38,963 bases of DNA. It comes from an uncultured Oscillospiraceae bacterium (GTDB taxonomy: Bacteria > Bacillota > Clostridia > Oscillospirales > Acutalibacteraceae). The stretch lies in the NCBI GenBank assembly GCA_959596515.1, contig CAUFXR010000012.1, positions 1 through 38,963 on the forward strand. Direction: 5' to 3'. Every line of letters starts with the position of its first letter. Position 1 is the first letter of the stretch. This document shows, one piece after another, positions 31,406-38,963 of the stretch. Made by a program: the position numbers and the translations under genes. Under the pieces are notes generated by a model, which did no database searches, had not been told where the DNA came from, and was given only the letters and a program-made list of their open reading frames with translations.

Positions 31406-31442
31406 AAAGCTAAGAAAATTTCTCTTGGCTTTCTATTTTTTT
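31404..31442 (+). terminator. terminator of the PF06541-type gene
   Basis: A 12-bp stem AGAAAGCTAAGA (31404-31415) pairs with TCTTGGCTTTCT (31423-31434), one T-G pair, followed by ATTTTTTT. Confidence 0.88.
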
Positions 31443-31714
31443 GACTTTTTTCGAACTTTTAGAAAAAGAGCATTTTTAACGGATTCCATAAAAAACGCAA
31501 CATTCTAAAAATAAAAAACTTATCGATGAGCTATAAGAAAAAGGCACGTTTCAAGATAGGAGTTCTCCTACATAGATATGAAACGAACGGCAGGATATTT
31601 GATACTATAGAAAATTTAGAAAACTTAGCGTTATAAGATTTTGCGAAATTTCCTGAATTTTCTTACGCTTTTACGCTTTCTTATAACGTGTTTTTAAGAA
31701 TTTTACTTTTCTTA
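31443..31714. other. AT-rich convergent intergenic region with an inverted repeat
   Basis: No gene is seen. CGTTATAAGA (31629-31638) and TCTTATAACG (31679-31688) form a 10-bp inverted repeat with a 40-base loop beyond the mnmA stop. It may help to end mnmA transcription, but no U-tract terminator is clear on that side. Confidence 0.5.
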
Positions 31715-32800
31715 TTAAAGTTTGGCCTCATTCCTTTCAATCACACCACCGCCTAACACCAGATCGCCATCGTAAAAAACGACAGCTTGTCCCGGCGTAA
31801 CGGAACGCTGAGGTTCTTGAAAATCCACCTGGATTTTACCATCTGTCAAGGGCGTGAGCAGTGCCGGTGCCGGAGTCGCCTGATATCGAACTTTCACCTG
31901 AGCGAGGGTGGGAGAGGTCAGGGCATCCACAGGGATAAGGTTTACCTGACCGGCGATAAGGGAAGAAGCGTATTGGGAACCGTTTTCTCCCAGAGTGACC
32001 GTGTTGGAGACAGGATCGATTTTTGTGACAAACATAGGCTTTCCAAGGGCGATGCCAAGACCCTTGCGCTGGCCGATAGTATAGTGAGTGATTCCTTTGT
32101 GAGTGCCAAGCACATTTCCAGCCTCATCGATAAAATTTCCCGGCGGTGGCTCCTTGCCGGCATATCGGCGAATAAAAGAGGCGTAGTCGTTATCCTGGAC
32201 AAAACAAATTTCCTGACTGTCAGGTTTATGAGCTACCGGAAGACCGGCCTGACGCGCCAGTTCTCTAGCCTGTGATTTTTCCATACCGGCTAAGGGCATC
32301 AGCGTATGGGCCAATTGGTGCTGAGTTAGACGATAAAGCACATAGCTTTGGTCCTTTGCGCAAGGGGCTTTTTTCAAAAGCCAACGTCCCTGATCGTTTT
32401 GAGTGATCACTGCGTAATGACCGGTGGCTATATAATCGTATTCCAAAGAAAGCGCTTTGCGAAGCAGGGCGTCAAATTTTACATGAGCGTTACAGGCAAT
32501 GCAGGGATTAGGCGTTCTGCCGGCTAAATATTCCGCCGCGAAATAATCAATGACCTTTTCCGAAAATATCTGCGTGAAATTGAGCACTAGATGCTCGATT
32601 CCAAGCCGGTATGCAACCCGACGAGCGTCATCAATATCATCTAAAGAGCAGCAACCACCGCTTTGACTCTCCGCCATATATTGATCGGGGCGAAGTTTCA
32701 TGGTGACACCGGTGACATCATAACCTTGCTGCAATAAAAGAAGAGCGGCAACGGAACTATCCACGCCGCCGCTCATGCCTAACATTACTTTTTTCTTCAT
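31715..32800 (-). CDS. mnmA: tRNA-specific 2-thiouridylase
   Basis: The 361-residue enzyme adenylates U34 of tRNA-Lys, -Glu and -Gln and replaces its oxygen by sulfur. The PP-loop SGGVDSS is at residues 10-16. The catalytic cysteines are Cys100 (GRTPNPCIACN) and Cys199 (SQEICFVQDNDY), and the C-terminal beta domain includes KGITHYTIGQRKGLGI. The sulfur relay partner is not nearby. It is the last gene of the minus-strand run, 28 bases after the membrane-protein gene. Confidence 0.96.
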   Translation of the reverse strand: MKKKVMLGMSGGVDSSVAALLLLQQGYDVTGVTMKLRPDQYMAESQSGGCCSLDDIDDARRVAYRLGIEHLVLNFTQIFSEKVIDYFAAEYLAGRTPNPCIACNAHVKFDALLRKALSLEYDYIATGHYAVITQNDQGRWLLKKAPCAKDQSYVLYRLTQHQLAHTLMPLAGMEKSQARELARQAGLPVAHKPDSQEICFVQDNDYASFIRRYAGKEPPPGNFIDEAGNVLGTHKGITHYTIGQRKGLGIALGKPMFVTKIDPVSNTVTLGENGSQYASSLIAGQVNLIPVDALTSPTLAQVKVRYQATPAPALLTPLTDGKIQVDFQEPQRSVTPGQAVVFYDGDLVLGGGVIERNEAKL

Positions 32801-32828
32801 GGATTGGAACCTTTCTGATTAGCTAGTA

Positions 32829-33560
32829 TTAAGGAGTAAACGTAATATAAGTGTCGCTTGTGTAAAAATATAGATCAGGATCGCTCAAAGTTTTATCGAT
32901 CACCGCAAAAGCAGTGATGATGCCGGATTCTCCGGTTTTTAAGGATACATTTTCCACTTCAATGCCATTTTCCGGATAATTGCCGATTCTCACATCGTCT
33001 CCGGATTCCGCAATATCAAAACGGAAGTATTGGGGGTTGAACATCACGGCCGTAGAGGAGTCGGTGCTGTACAGTTCAATCTGAAAAGCGGCGACGACAT
33101 ATTCCTTTCCAGCGGGCAAACTGCCTAAGTCGCCACCCATTTCGACAATCACATCGGCGGCCTGATCTCCCCGCAGGTAAGAGGTTAGTGTGATATCCGC
33201 GTCAAAGGAACAAGGAGAAAAAGAGAGATCATAGAGTGTACCGCTGATTTCCGCTGTTTCATTCAACCCATAGGACCCAGTCATGCCATAACCATAGGGA
33301 TCATCATACTGGCTCCAATCATTGTTGTAAATTTCAGTCGCTACCCTGCCAAATGTAGACAAAAACATACCCATTAAGATGCCAAAGAAAAATGTTCCAA
33401 GAGCAATAAGCACTACCCCCCAGGCTGGAAGTCCGCTTTTACGGGGTGCTGGGGTTCCGGGCGGTTCGTAGGGCGGATAAGGCTCCTGATAAGGAAACAG
33501 TGGGTAGGACTGTTGGTAAGGCGGGTGAGGATAGGGAGAAGGTGGTGTTTGCTGGTACAT
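32829..33560 (-). CDS. proline/tyrosine-rich membrane protein with extracellular beta domain
   Basis: The 243-residue protein has a cytoplasmic Pro/Tyr/Gln-rich N-terminus (residues 1-40) and one transmembrane helix at about 44-70 (LPAWGVVLIALGTFFFGILM). An outer domain of about 170 residues follows, made of beta strands with the pattern GKEYVVAAFQIELYST ... GIEVENVSLKTGESGIITAF. This resembles DUF4352-type immunoglobulin-like domains, a tentative match by pattern. GAAAGGAG precedes the ATG. It lies between the DUF2804 gene and mnmA. Confidence 0.75.
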   Translation of the reverse strand: MYQQTPPSPYPHPPYQQSYPLFPYQEPYPPYEPPGTPAPRKSGLPAWGVVLIALGTFFFGILMGMFLSTFGRVATEIYNNDWSQYDDPYGYGMTGSYGLNETAEISGTLYDLSFSPCSFDADITLTSYLRGDQAADVIVEMGGDLGSLPAGKEYVVAAFQIELYSTDSSTAVMFNPQYFRFDIAESGDDVRIGNYPENGIEVENVSLKTGESGIITAFAVIDKTLSDPDLYFYTSDTYITFTP

Positions 33561-33583
33561 AAAAGACTCCTTTCGGCAAGGGG

Positions 33584-34573
33584 TTATAAACGACTTTCGA
33601 ATCGTTCGGTAAAACCGGTAATATGGTCTAGGGGAAGGCTCAAGTCTGAAAGGGAAAGGCTGCCGCTGAAGGAACCAAATACCTGTTCATGACGACAAAA
33701 GTTCATTAAAAAGCTGGAACGTACTTGGTTTTTTTGCAAGACAGACATTTCCAGCTGGGAACCGGGATGGGGGAAATGGAACTTCCAAGGGCCATTCTCC
33801 GCAGGAGAAATACTGATTTCATCAAGTTTATAGAACTGTTCACCGTAATACAAGGCGCTTTCCAAAGGGCCACCGGCAAACAGAACAAAAGGTGAGTATT
33901 TAATTTGACCAAACAGAGTGGCGGTAGTGAATCCGGCTTTTGTGGGGAAGACGCCCCGACACCAGCTTAGCGTACCGAAACTGGACTCCGGACGAAAAGT
34001 GTACTCCGCTCCACCGTATCGGATCACGCCGGAAGCTGGCATACGGCTTACCTGATAGCGATAAGCGAAACACCCTTTTTTAACCCCGAAATCAGTGGCG
34101 GAAGCCATAGCGTATCGATCAGGTTCCTCCAGGGAAAGATTTAAATAAAGAGTTTTTCCTTCACAAAAATTTACGTATTCGCAGTTTAAAAAGCGTAACT
34201 TAGCGGAACGAGAAAACCTCATTCCCACTTGCTTGCTGGTGTAAGTGGTGTCTCCCGACTTTGCGGAAAGGGGAAGGTTCATCCGTCCCATAGGATAGGC
34301 TTTGGTGATGGTCTGGCTAAAAGTGCGGCAGGGCTTTTGGGTAAAATCCGTCAAAGAGGCAAAAACATATCCGAGGTTGCCTAAATCCGCAATGCTTAGG
34401 GTGATAGCGCAATCCGGACTCACCACGGTATACCGGTCCCATTCCTTGATTCGTGCCGAGGATGCCGTACAGTCGATTTTATTATAATCCAGCAGATTGC
34501 TGCTGGCCCAACCTACAACCGTGGAACCGTCTCTTTTGAGCAAGGGGGCGGCTCTTTTGATCTCCTGAGACAA
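33584..34573 (-). CDS. DUF2804 family protein (TTG start)
   Basis: The given start is TTG 34573, with AGGAGG seven bases upstream; longer frames reach further but lack a ribosome site. The 329-residue soluble protein matches DUF2804 in features such as KEWDRYTVVSPDCAITLSIADLG, PLESALYYGEQFYKLDE and KFHFPHPGSQLEM. DUF2804 proteins have a beta-rich fold related to hydroxyneurosporene-synthase-like lipocalins; the substrate is unknown. The stop is 23 bases before the next gene in the run. Confidence 0.83.
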   Translation of the reverse strand: MSQEIKRAAPLLKRDGSTVVGWASSNLLDYNKIDCTASSARIKEWDRYTVVSPDCAITLSIADLGNLGYVFASLTDFTQKPCRTFSQTITKAYPMGRMNLPLSAKSGDTTYTSKQVGMRFSRSAKLRFLNCEYVNFCEGKTLYLNLSLEEPDRYAMASATDFGVKKGCFAYRYQVSRMPASGVIRYGGAEYTFRPESSFGTLSWCRGVFPTKAGFTTATLFGQIKYSPFVLFAGGPLESALYYGEQFYKLDEISISPAENGPWKFHFPHPGSQLEMSVLQKNQVRSSFLMNFCRHEQVFGSFSGSLSLSDLSLPLDHITGFTERFESRL

Positions 34574-34609
34574 ATCGTTCCCTCCTATCTGGTGATTTAT
34601 CATTCGTCG

Positions 34610-34653
34610 CAATCTGAAAATCCGAGTGTCTCAAATTATTTGTTTTCAGATTG
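34610..34653 (-). repeat. 11-bp perfect inverted repeat upstream of DUF2804
   Basis: CAATCTGAAAA (34610-34620) and TTTTCAGATTG (34643-34653) are perfect complements 22 bases apart, about 37 bases upstream of the TTG start. No U-tract follows on the minus strand, so it is more likely an operator or a leader hairpin than a terminator. Confidence 0.6.
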
Positions 34654-34716
34654 TTTTACTTAATGTAGCTTTATTGTAGCTCTATTTCACACTGGATGAA
34701 CCACGTTTCTAAGCGT

Positions 34717-35424
34717 TTAAACATACAAAAGGGTGATGGCAAAAAGCGCTTGGCCGCCAAAGTAGGTAATGGTATTGCCTACGTCAGTCCATTCTGCCTT
34801 GCCATTGAGAAAAAGCTTGTAGCATAGAAGCAGATCGGAGATGAGAAACAAAACAGCACCTGTGGCAACGCAAAAAGAATAGGGAGAAGACGATACCGCT
34901 GATAAAATATCGGCGAAAAACAAAAGTCCGTTGGCGGCCATAAAACCGAGCGCCGCCAGATAGATCAGCGAGAAAATGCTAAATATATCGAAACGCCGTT
35001 TCGTTCGGTTCAAGGTTCCAAGTTGGATTCCCGCTAGCGCTAGAGCTACAACCACCGTGATCCAATGAAACCCGTGATGAGACACAAAAACGGCGGAAAA
35101 CACCACATGAGCTAAAAAGAAAGAGATACCGCCGAGAGTAAAAAAATCAAATGATTTTTTACCGGCCTCTCCTTTTTGCAGGACAAGAAAAAAGTCTCCG
35201 AGAGCGGAGAATATTAGGGCGGAAAAAATTCCCCAGCTCCATAAGGGAGCCTTTTGAAACCCGGATTCTATGCCGCAGACTACCGCGATCAGCAGAAAGC
35301 CCGCAGAGCAGAGCGCTTTGGATAATATACGGATGGGCCTGTAAGCTCCAAATTTTTTTCGAAAACAGTATATTGCGACGCAAATCGCGTAAACCATTAA
35401 AGTGATCTTAAGGAGAAGAGACAT
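34717..35424 (-). CDS. YhhN/TMEM86-family membrane protein (lysoplasmalogenase-like)
   Basis: The 235-residue protein has about eight helices and the family residues SALGDFFLVL, GGISFFLAHVVFS and GAVLFLISDLLLCYKLF, then ITYFGGQALFAITLL at the end. Characterised relatives hydrolyse the vinyl ether of lysoplasmalogen. Plasmalogens are common in anaerobic clostridia, so that role is plausible. GGGAGG precedes ATG 35424, and a good promoter lies upstream. Confidence 0.87.
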   Translation of the reverse strand: MSLLLKITLMVYAICVAIYCFRKKFGAYRPIRILSKALCSAGFLLIAVVCGIESGFQKAPLWSWGIFSALIFSALGDFFLVLQKGEAGKKSFDFFTLGGISFFLAHVVFSAVFVSHHGFHWITVVVALALAGIQLGTLNRTKRRFDIFSIFSLIYLAALGFMAANGLLFFADILSAVSSSPYSFCVATGAVLFLISDLLLCYKLFLNGKAEWTDVGNTITYFGGQALFAITLLYV

Positions 35425-35453
35425 AAAACGCCTCCCTTCACATATACACTTTT

Positions 35454-35481
35454 ATTATACCAAATATTTGCATAAATTCAA
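35454..35481 (-). promoter_or_regulatory. promoter of the yhhN-like gene
   Basis: On the minus strand TTGAAT (35476-35481), 16 bases, TATAAT (35454-35459), 30 bases before ATG 35424. Confidence 0.75.
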
Positions 35482-35710
35482 GAGACCGTTAGTAGACTGC
35501 CAATGGGCAGCTTTTCACCTTAATTAGCAGGTGGGCTCTCAGGTTAGTCACTGTCCTAGTATTCTTTTCGTCAATGAATATGATTACTATTTATAGAGAA
35601 TTATAGAAAAAGTTAGCCAGTTTGGAGGCGCTTTGGTGCCGCCTTTGATTTTACGGGATATGGAAGTATTTCCGGTAATCAGGCGTTGCCAAGACTTCCT
35701 GCGCGCAAAA
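35482..35710. other. intergenic region with two small hairpins
   Basis: CTGCC-AATG-GGCAG (35497-35510) and CACCT-N8-AGGTG (35516-35533) lie side by side. No gene or known RNA motif is recognised. Confidence 0.4.
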
Positions 35711-35713
35711 AAT

Positions 35714-35742
35714 AAAAGGCCGGACTCTATGTCCGGCCTTTT
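35714..35742 (-). terminator. terminator of the ilvBNC operon
   Basis: AAAAGGCCGGAC (35714-35725) pairs with GTCCGGCCTTTT (35731-35742). On the minus strand it is followed by an AT run (TTTTATTTTTT), 14 bases after the ilvC stop. Confidence 0.93.
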
Positions 35743-35755
35743 GGCTAAGAAAAAA

Positions 35756-36760
35756 TTAATCCTTATATTTGTCGTCATTCCAGGCGTACATTTTACGCAG
35801 CTCTGCTCCGACCTCTTCCAGCTGATGAGAAGCCTTGATGCGCCGACAGGCGTTGAAGTGAGAGCGTCCGTTCTTGTTTTCCGCGATCCACTTGGAAGCG
35901 AAGGTACCGTCCTGAATTTCTTCCAGAATTTTCTTCATTTCCTTCTTGGTATCCTCGGTAATGATCCGCTTGCCGGTTTCATAATCGCCAAACTCAGCGG
36001 TATCGGAAATAGAATAACGCATCATCTTGAAGCCACCGGTGTAGATCAAGTCCACAATCAGTTTCATCTCATGGATGCACTCGAAATAAGCGTTCTCTGG
36101 AGCATAGCCCGCTTCCACCAGAGTCTCAAAGCCGGCCTGCATCAAAGCGGTAACGCCACCGCACAATACGGCCTGCTCGCCAAACAAGTCGGTTTCGGTT
36201 TCGATTTTAAAGGTGGTTTCCATAACGGCGGCTCTAGCGGCGCCGATGCCAGCGCCATAGGCCAAAGCAACATCAAGGCAATGGCCGGTGTAATCCTGAT
36301 ACACAGCGACCAGAGCAGGAGTTCCCTTACCCTCCAAATATTCGCTGCGGACAGTGTGGCCCGGAGCCTTGGGGGCGATCATGAATACGTCGATATTCTT
36401 TGCGGGAACGATTTGGCCGTAATGGATGTTGAAACCGTGAGCGAAAGCCAAAGCCTTGCCATCGGTCATGTAGAGAGCGATATCCTTTTTGTACATATCG
36501 GCCTGGCGCTCATCGGGGATTAAAACCATAATGATGTCAGCGGCTTTGACAGCCTCGGGAACCGTCATAACGGTCAAACCGGCCTTTTCGGCTCTTTCCT
36601 TGCTCTTGCTGCCCTCGTACAGACCGACGATTACTTTGACGCCGCTGTCATGCAGGTTCAGCGCATGGGCATGGCCCTGGCTGCCGTAGCCGATAATGGC
36701 GACGGTTTTATCCTTCAGCACATTGATGTCGCAATCGGGTTGGTAGTAAATTTTTGGCAT
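35756..36760 (-). CDS. ilvC: ketol-acid reductoisomerase
   Basis: The 334-residue class I enzyme isomerises and reduces acetolactate (or acetohydroxybutyrate), the second common step of valine, leucine and isoleucine synthesis. The Rossmann motif IIGYGSQGHAHALN is at residues 23-36, followed by the cofactor loop GLYEGSKSKERA, which decides NADPH or NADH use. The C-terminal domain has the metal ligands in ETDLFGEQAVLCGG and in FECIHEMKLIVDLIYTGG. AGGAGG precedes ATG 36760. It is the last gene of the ilvB-ilvN-ilvC operon. Confidence 0.96.
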   Translation of the reverse strand: MPKIYYQPDCDINVLKDKTVAIIGYGSQGHAHALNLHDSGVKVIVGLYEGSKSKERAEKAGLTVMTVPEAVKAADIIMVLIPDERQADMYKKDIALYMTDGKALAFAHGFNIHYGQIVPAKNIDVFMIAPKAPGHTVRSEYLEGKGTPALVAVYQDYTGHCLDVALAYGAGIGAARAAVMETTFKIETETDLFGEQAVLCGGVTALMQAGFETLVEAGYAPENAYFECIHEMKLIVDLIYTGGFKMMRYSISDTAEFGDYETGKRIITEDTKKEMKKILEEIQDGTFASKWIAENKNGRSHFNACRRIKASHQLEEVGAELRKMYAWNDDKYKD

Positions 36761-36811
36761 AAAAATTACCTCCTGACCGCTTTTCGCGGTACAAATTTTG
36801 AATGATATCTG

Positions 36812-37312
36812 TTAAACCGTGGTCTTGCGCACAGTAGCGGCGCCTTTTTCGATAGCTACCGTCCCGGTGCGAACGATCTCACGGATACCATAGGGCTTAA
36901 TGAGACTAATCAGGGTTTCAGTACGTTCGCCGGTGTCAGCGAACTGAAAGGTCATGCTGTTTGGAGTCACATCCACGATATTCGCCTGCATCAGCTCAGC
37001 AATCTTCATCAGATCAGGTCTTTGTTTTGCGGTGCAACCCACCTTGATTAAAGAAAGTTCCCGGCTGATCAGCTCATCCGGATTCAAAGTTTTTACTTTG
37101 ATCACGGGAATCACTTTATTCAGCTGCTTTTCCACCTGTTCCACGATATACTCGTCGCCGTTTACTACAATGGTCATACGGGAGATCGTGGGATCCTCGG
37201 TAACGCCAACCGCCAAGCTGTCAATATTAAAGCCGCGGCGGGAGAATAAGCCGGATACTTTGGAAAGGACGCCGGGATGGTTTTCCACCAGAACGGAAAT
37301 CGTATATTTCAT
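36812..37312 (-). CDS. ilvN: acetolactate synthase small (regulatory) subunit
   Basis: The 166-residue protein activates the large subunit and carries the valine-feedback site. An ACT domain is at the N-terminus (VLVENHPGVLSKVSGLFSRRGFNIDSLAVG), and the C-terminal regulatory domain (ELSLIKVGCTAKQRPDLMKI) follows. It lies 13 bases after ilvB and 51 bases before ilvC. The length fits IlvH/IlvN of Firmicutes. Confidence 0.95.
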   Translation of the reverse strand: MKYTISVLVENHPGVLSKVSGLFSRRGFNIDSLAVGVTEDPTISRMTIVVNGDEYIVEQVEKQLNKVIPVIKVKTLNPDELISRELSLIKVGCTAKQRPDLMKIAELMQANIVDVTPNSMTFQFADTGERTETLISLIKPYGIREIVRTGTVAIEKGAATVRKTTV

Positions 37313-37325
37313 AATCGGCGCCTCC

Positions 37326-38945
37326 TTATCGCGACGGGGTATCGGGATGGACGTTGCATACCAGTAAATATGGGCCTGGAGTATTCATCATAACTTCGGC
37401 CTGCTTTAACGCCTCCTCATTGGAAGAAGCCATAGCGTGGGGAATTCCGTAAGCCTCGGCGATTTTCAGAAAATCCAGAGTTTCGTCGAGAATTGTAGCG
37501 GCATGGCGGTGGCCATACAGATTATCCTGAAGTTCCCGAACCATACCCAGACGGGTATTGCGCATAATAATGATTTTTACTCCTATGTGATTCTGGGCGA
37601 TAGTTCCTAGTTCGCACATGCTCATTTGGAACGAGCCGTCTCCGCAGATGGCCACTACCTCACGGGTAGGCCGGGCGAGTTTCGCCCCCAACGCTGCGGG
37701 AATAGAGTAACCCATGGTGCCTAAACCGCCGGTGGTAAGAAAACGGCCGTCCCGGATCTCGAAGTTGTTGGCGCACCAGATTTGGTTTTGTCCCACATCC
37801 GCCGCCAAAATCGCTTTGGAGGGCATAGTGGCGGAAAAACTGCGGATAAAGGTTCGAGGTTCCACATAGCCCTCAAAGGTGGGAGGAACCCGCCTTGGCT
37901 CATGCTTTAGGTCGTCAACAATACTGGCCCATTCTTTGGAAACGTGGTAATCGGTCTGTTCTGACAGACTGGTAAATACCTTATTCATATCACCGACAAT
38001 CGGAATGTGGGCCTTCATATTTTTGCCAATTTCCGCGGGATCAATGTCAATATGGATAATAGTAGCTTTTTCCGCAATCTGATCTGGCGCCGCTACCGCT
38101 CGGTCACCAACGCGGGCGCCGCACAAAATAATACAGTCAGCCTGATGGATTGCCTTATTGGCACAGGCTTTTCCATGGGAACCCAACATTCCGAGATACA
38201 GAGGATGTTCCGAGGGCATTACGCCGATTCCCATCATGGTGGAAACCACAGGAATGCCAGTCTTTTCTACAAAGGCTAGCAGCTTCAGTTTGGTCCCTGA
38301 GGAAAGAACCCCACCGCCGGAACAGATCAAAGGCCGTTTGCTTTCCTTTAAGGCTGCCACAGCTCGTTTGATCTGCAAAGGATGCCCATTAGATCGGGGC
38401 TTGTAGCCGATGATTTCAGCTTTTTCCGGATAATGAAACTCATCGATCGCATTTTGCTGGATATCGATGGGAATATCAATTAATACAGGACCGGGCCGCC
38501 CAGTAGCGGCGATATGAAACGCTTCCTTGAAAACCCGGGGTAGATCCGCCGTGTTTTTCACAAGATAGGAATGTTTGGTAAAGGGTTCACAGGCGCCGGT
38601 GATGTCGACTTCTTGGAACACATCGCGGCCCAAAAGATCGCTTCTTACCTGGCCGGTAATGGCGATAATGGGAATACTGTCCATATATGCGGTGGCCAAT
38701 CCGGTGATCAAATTGGTGGCGCCGGGGCCAGAAGTAGCGATACAGACACCAGGTTTTCCGCTAGCACGGGCATAGCCACTGGCGGCATGTCCGGCATTTT
38801 GCTCTTGTCGGACCAGAATATGATGAATTTCAGATTGGTAAAGCTCATCGTAAAACGGGCAGATAGCTGCGCCCGGATAACCGAAGACGACTTTTACGCC
38901 CTCCTTTTCCAAGCATTTCACCATGATCTGAGCTCCGTTCACCAT
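37326..38945 (-). CDS. ilvB: acetolactate synthase large (catalytic) subunit
   Basis: The 539-residue ThDP enzyme condenses two pyruvates, or pyruvate and 2-oxobutyrate. The catalytic Glu48 is in RQEQNAGHAASGYARASG; the FAD/ThDP-binding middle contains IDIDPAEIGKN; the ThDP-Mg motif begins GDGSFQMSMCELGTIAQNH, around residue 435, and runs to the RLGMV loop. AAAGGGGG is ten bases before ATG 38945. The upstream control region (a leader, if present) lies beyond the window edge. It is slightly shorter than usual (about 550-570), but all motifs are intact. Confidence 0.96.
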   Translation of the reverse strand: MVNGAQIMVKCLEKEGVKVVFGYPGAAICPFYDELYQSEIHHILVRQEQNAGHAASGYARASGKPGVCIATSGPGATNLITGLATAYMDSIPIIAITGQVRSDLLGRDVFQEVDITGACEPFTKHSYLVKNTADLPRVFKEAFHIAATGRPGPVLIDIPIDIQQNAIDEFHYPEKAEIIGYKPRSNGHPLQIKRAVAALKESKRPLICSGGGVLSSGTKLKLLAFVEKTGIPVVSTMMGIGVMPSEHPLYLGMLGSHGKACANKAIHQADCIILCGARVGDRAVAAPDQIAEKATIIHIDIDPAEIGKNMKAHIPIVGDMNKVFTSLSEQTDYHVSKEWASIVDDLKHEPRRVPPTFEGYVEPRTFIRSFSATMPSKAILAADVGQNQIWCANNFEIRDGRFLTTGGLGTMGYSIPAALGAKLARPTREVVAICGDGSFQMSMCELGTIAQNHIGVKIIIMRNTRLGMVRELQDNLYGHRHAATILDETLDFLKIAEAYGIPHAMASSNEEALKQAEVMMNTPGPYLLVCNVHPDTPSR

Positions 38946-38963
38946 GAAATCAGGCCCCCTTTC

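Noticed and set aside
35633..36523. Long plus-strand ORF across ilvC
   Set aside because: It starts in the intergenic region, runs through the ilvC terminator and is antisense to a fully conserved ilvC.

Overview
The window reads as chromosomal DNA of an anaerobic, low-to-mid GC Firmicute, most likely a gut Clostridia/Oscillospiraceae-type bacterium. This is inferred from the strong AGGAGG ribosome sites, the single-chain purL of the clostridial type, NhaC and CPA2 antiporters, YcxB, DUF2804, CPBP and PF06541-type membrane proteins, and an inserted block of genes typical of gut Firmicute integrative and conjugative elements (ICEs). No rRNA or CRISPR array is present. One tRNA is visible.

Layout. 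Positions 1-1055 hold the end of a metal ABC transporter operon (ATPase tail and permease) closed by a long hairpin. Positions 1614-5438 hold purL with its terminator. Positions 5694-8861, on the minus strand, hold a CPA2 cation/proton antiporter, a YcxB-family protein and a secreted, membrane-anchored protein with six SSVYEEP repeats. A tRNA-Arg(CCG) lies at 9157-9233. Directly behind it lies a roughly 9.6-kb block (about 9234-18830) of tightly overlapping plus-strand genes: two acidic ArdA-like proteins (one inside a chimera), an orphan C5-cytosine methyltransferase, an orphan D12-class adenine methyltransferase, DUF4314, YubB/LPD28, DUF3789, two AbrB-like proteins, DUF3846, a SpoVG homologue, a lipoprotein and a thioester-domain adhesin. 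No relaxase, integrase or type IV secretion gene is present, so the block looks like the anti-restriction and accessory part of an ICE that has been cut down by deletion.

Positions 19327-21790 hold a metal-stress unit: a CsoR-type repressor and a P1B ATPase. Each is preceded by a near-consensus promoter and the same palindromic operator, ATACC-N6-GGTAT. An NhaC antiporter follows (22576-23892). After a very AT-rich 760-bp stretch comes a sugar ABC importer (lipoprotein binding protein and two permeases, with no ATPase gene) at 24852-28098. Then come a CPBP protease-tadA pair, a small lipoprotein and a PF06541 membrane protein.

The last part (31715-38945) is all minus strand: yhhN, DUF2804, a proline-rich membrane protein and mnmA in one run, and the branched-chain amino acid operon ilvB-ilvN-ilvC ending in a terminator.

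The two most unusual objects are the chimeric ORF at 17097-18830 and the paired CsoR operators. In the chimera a signal peptide and thioester adhesin are joined in frame to an ArdA-like cytoplasmic-type domain and a truncated membrane protein. The adenine methylase also has its Shine-Dalgarno placed for an ATC codon rather than an ATG.
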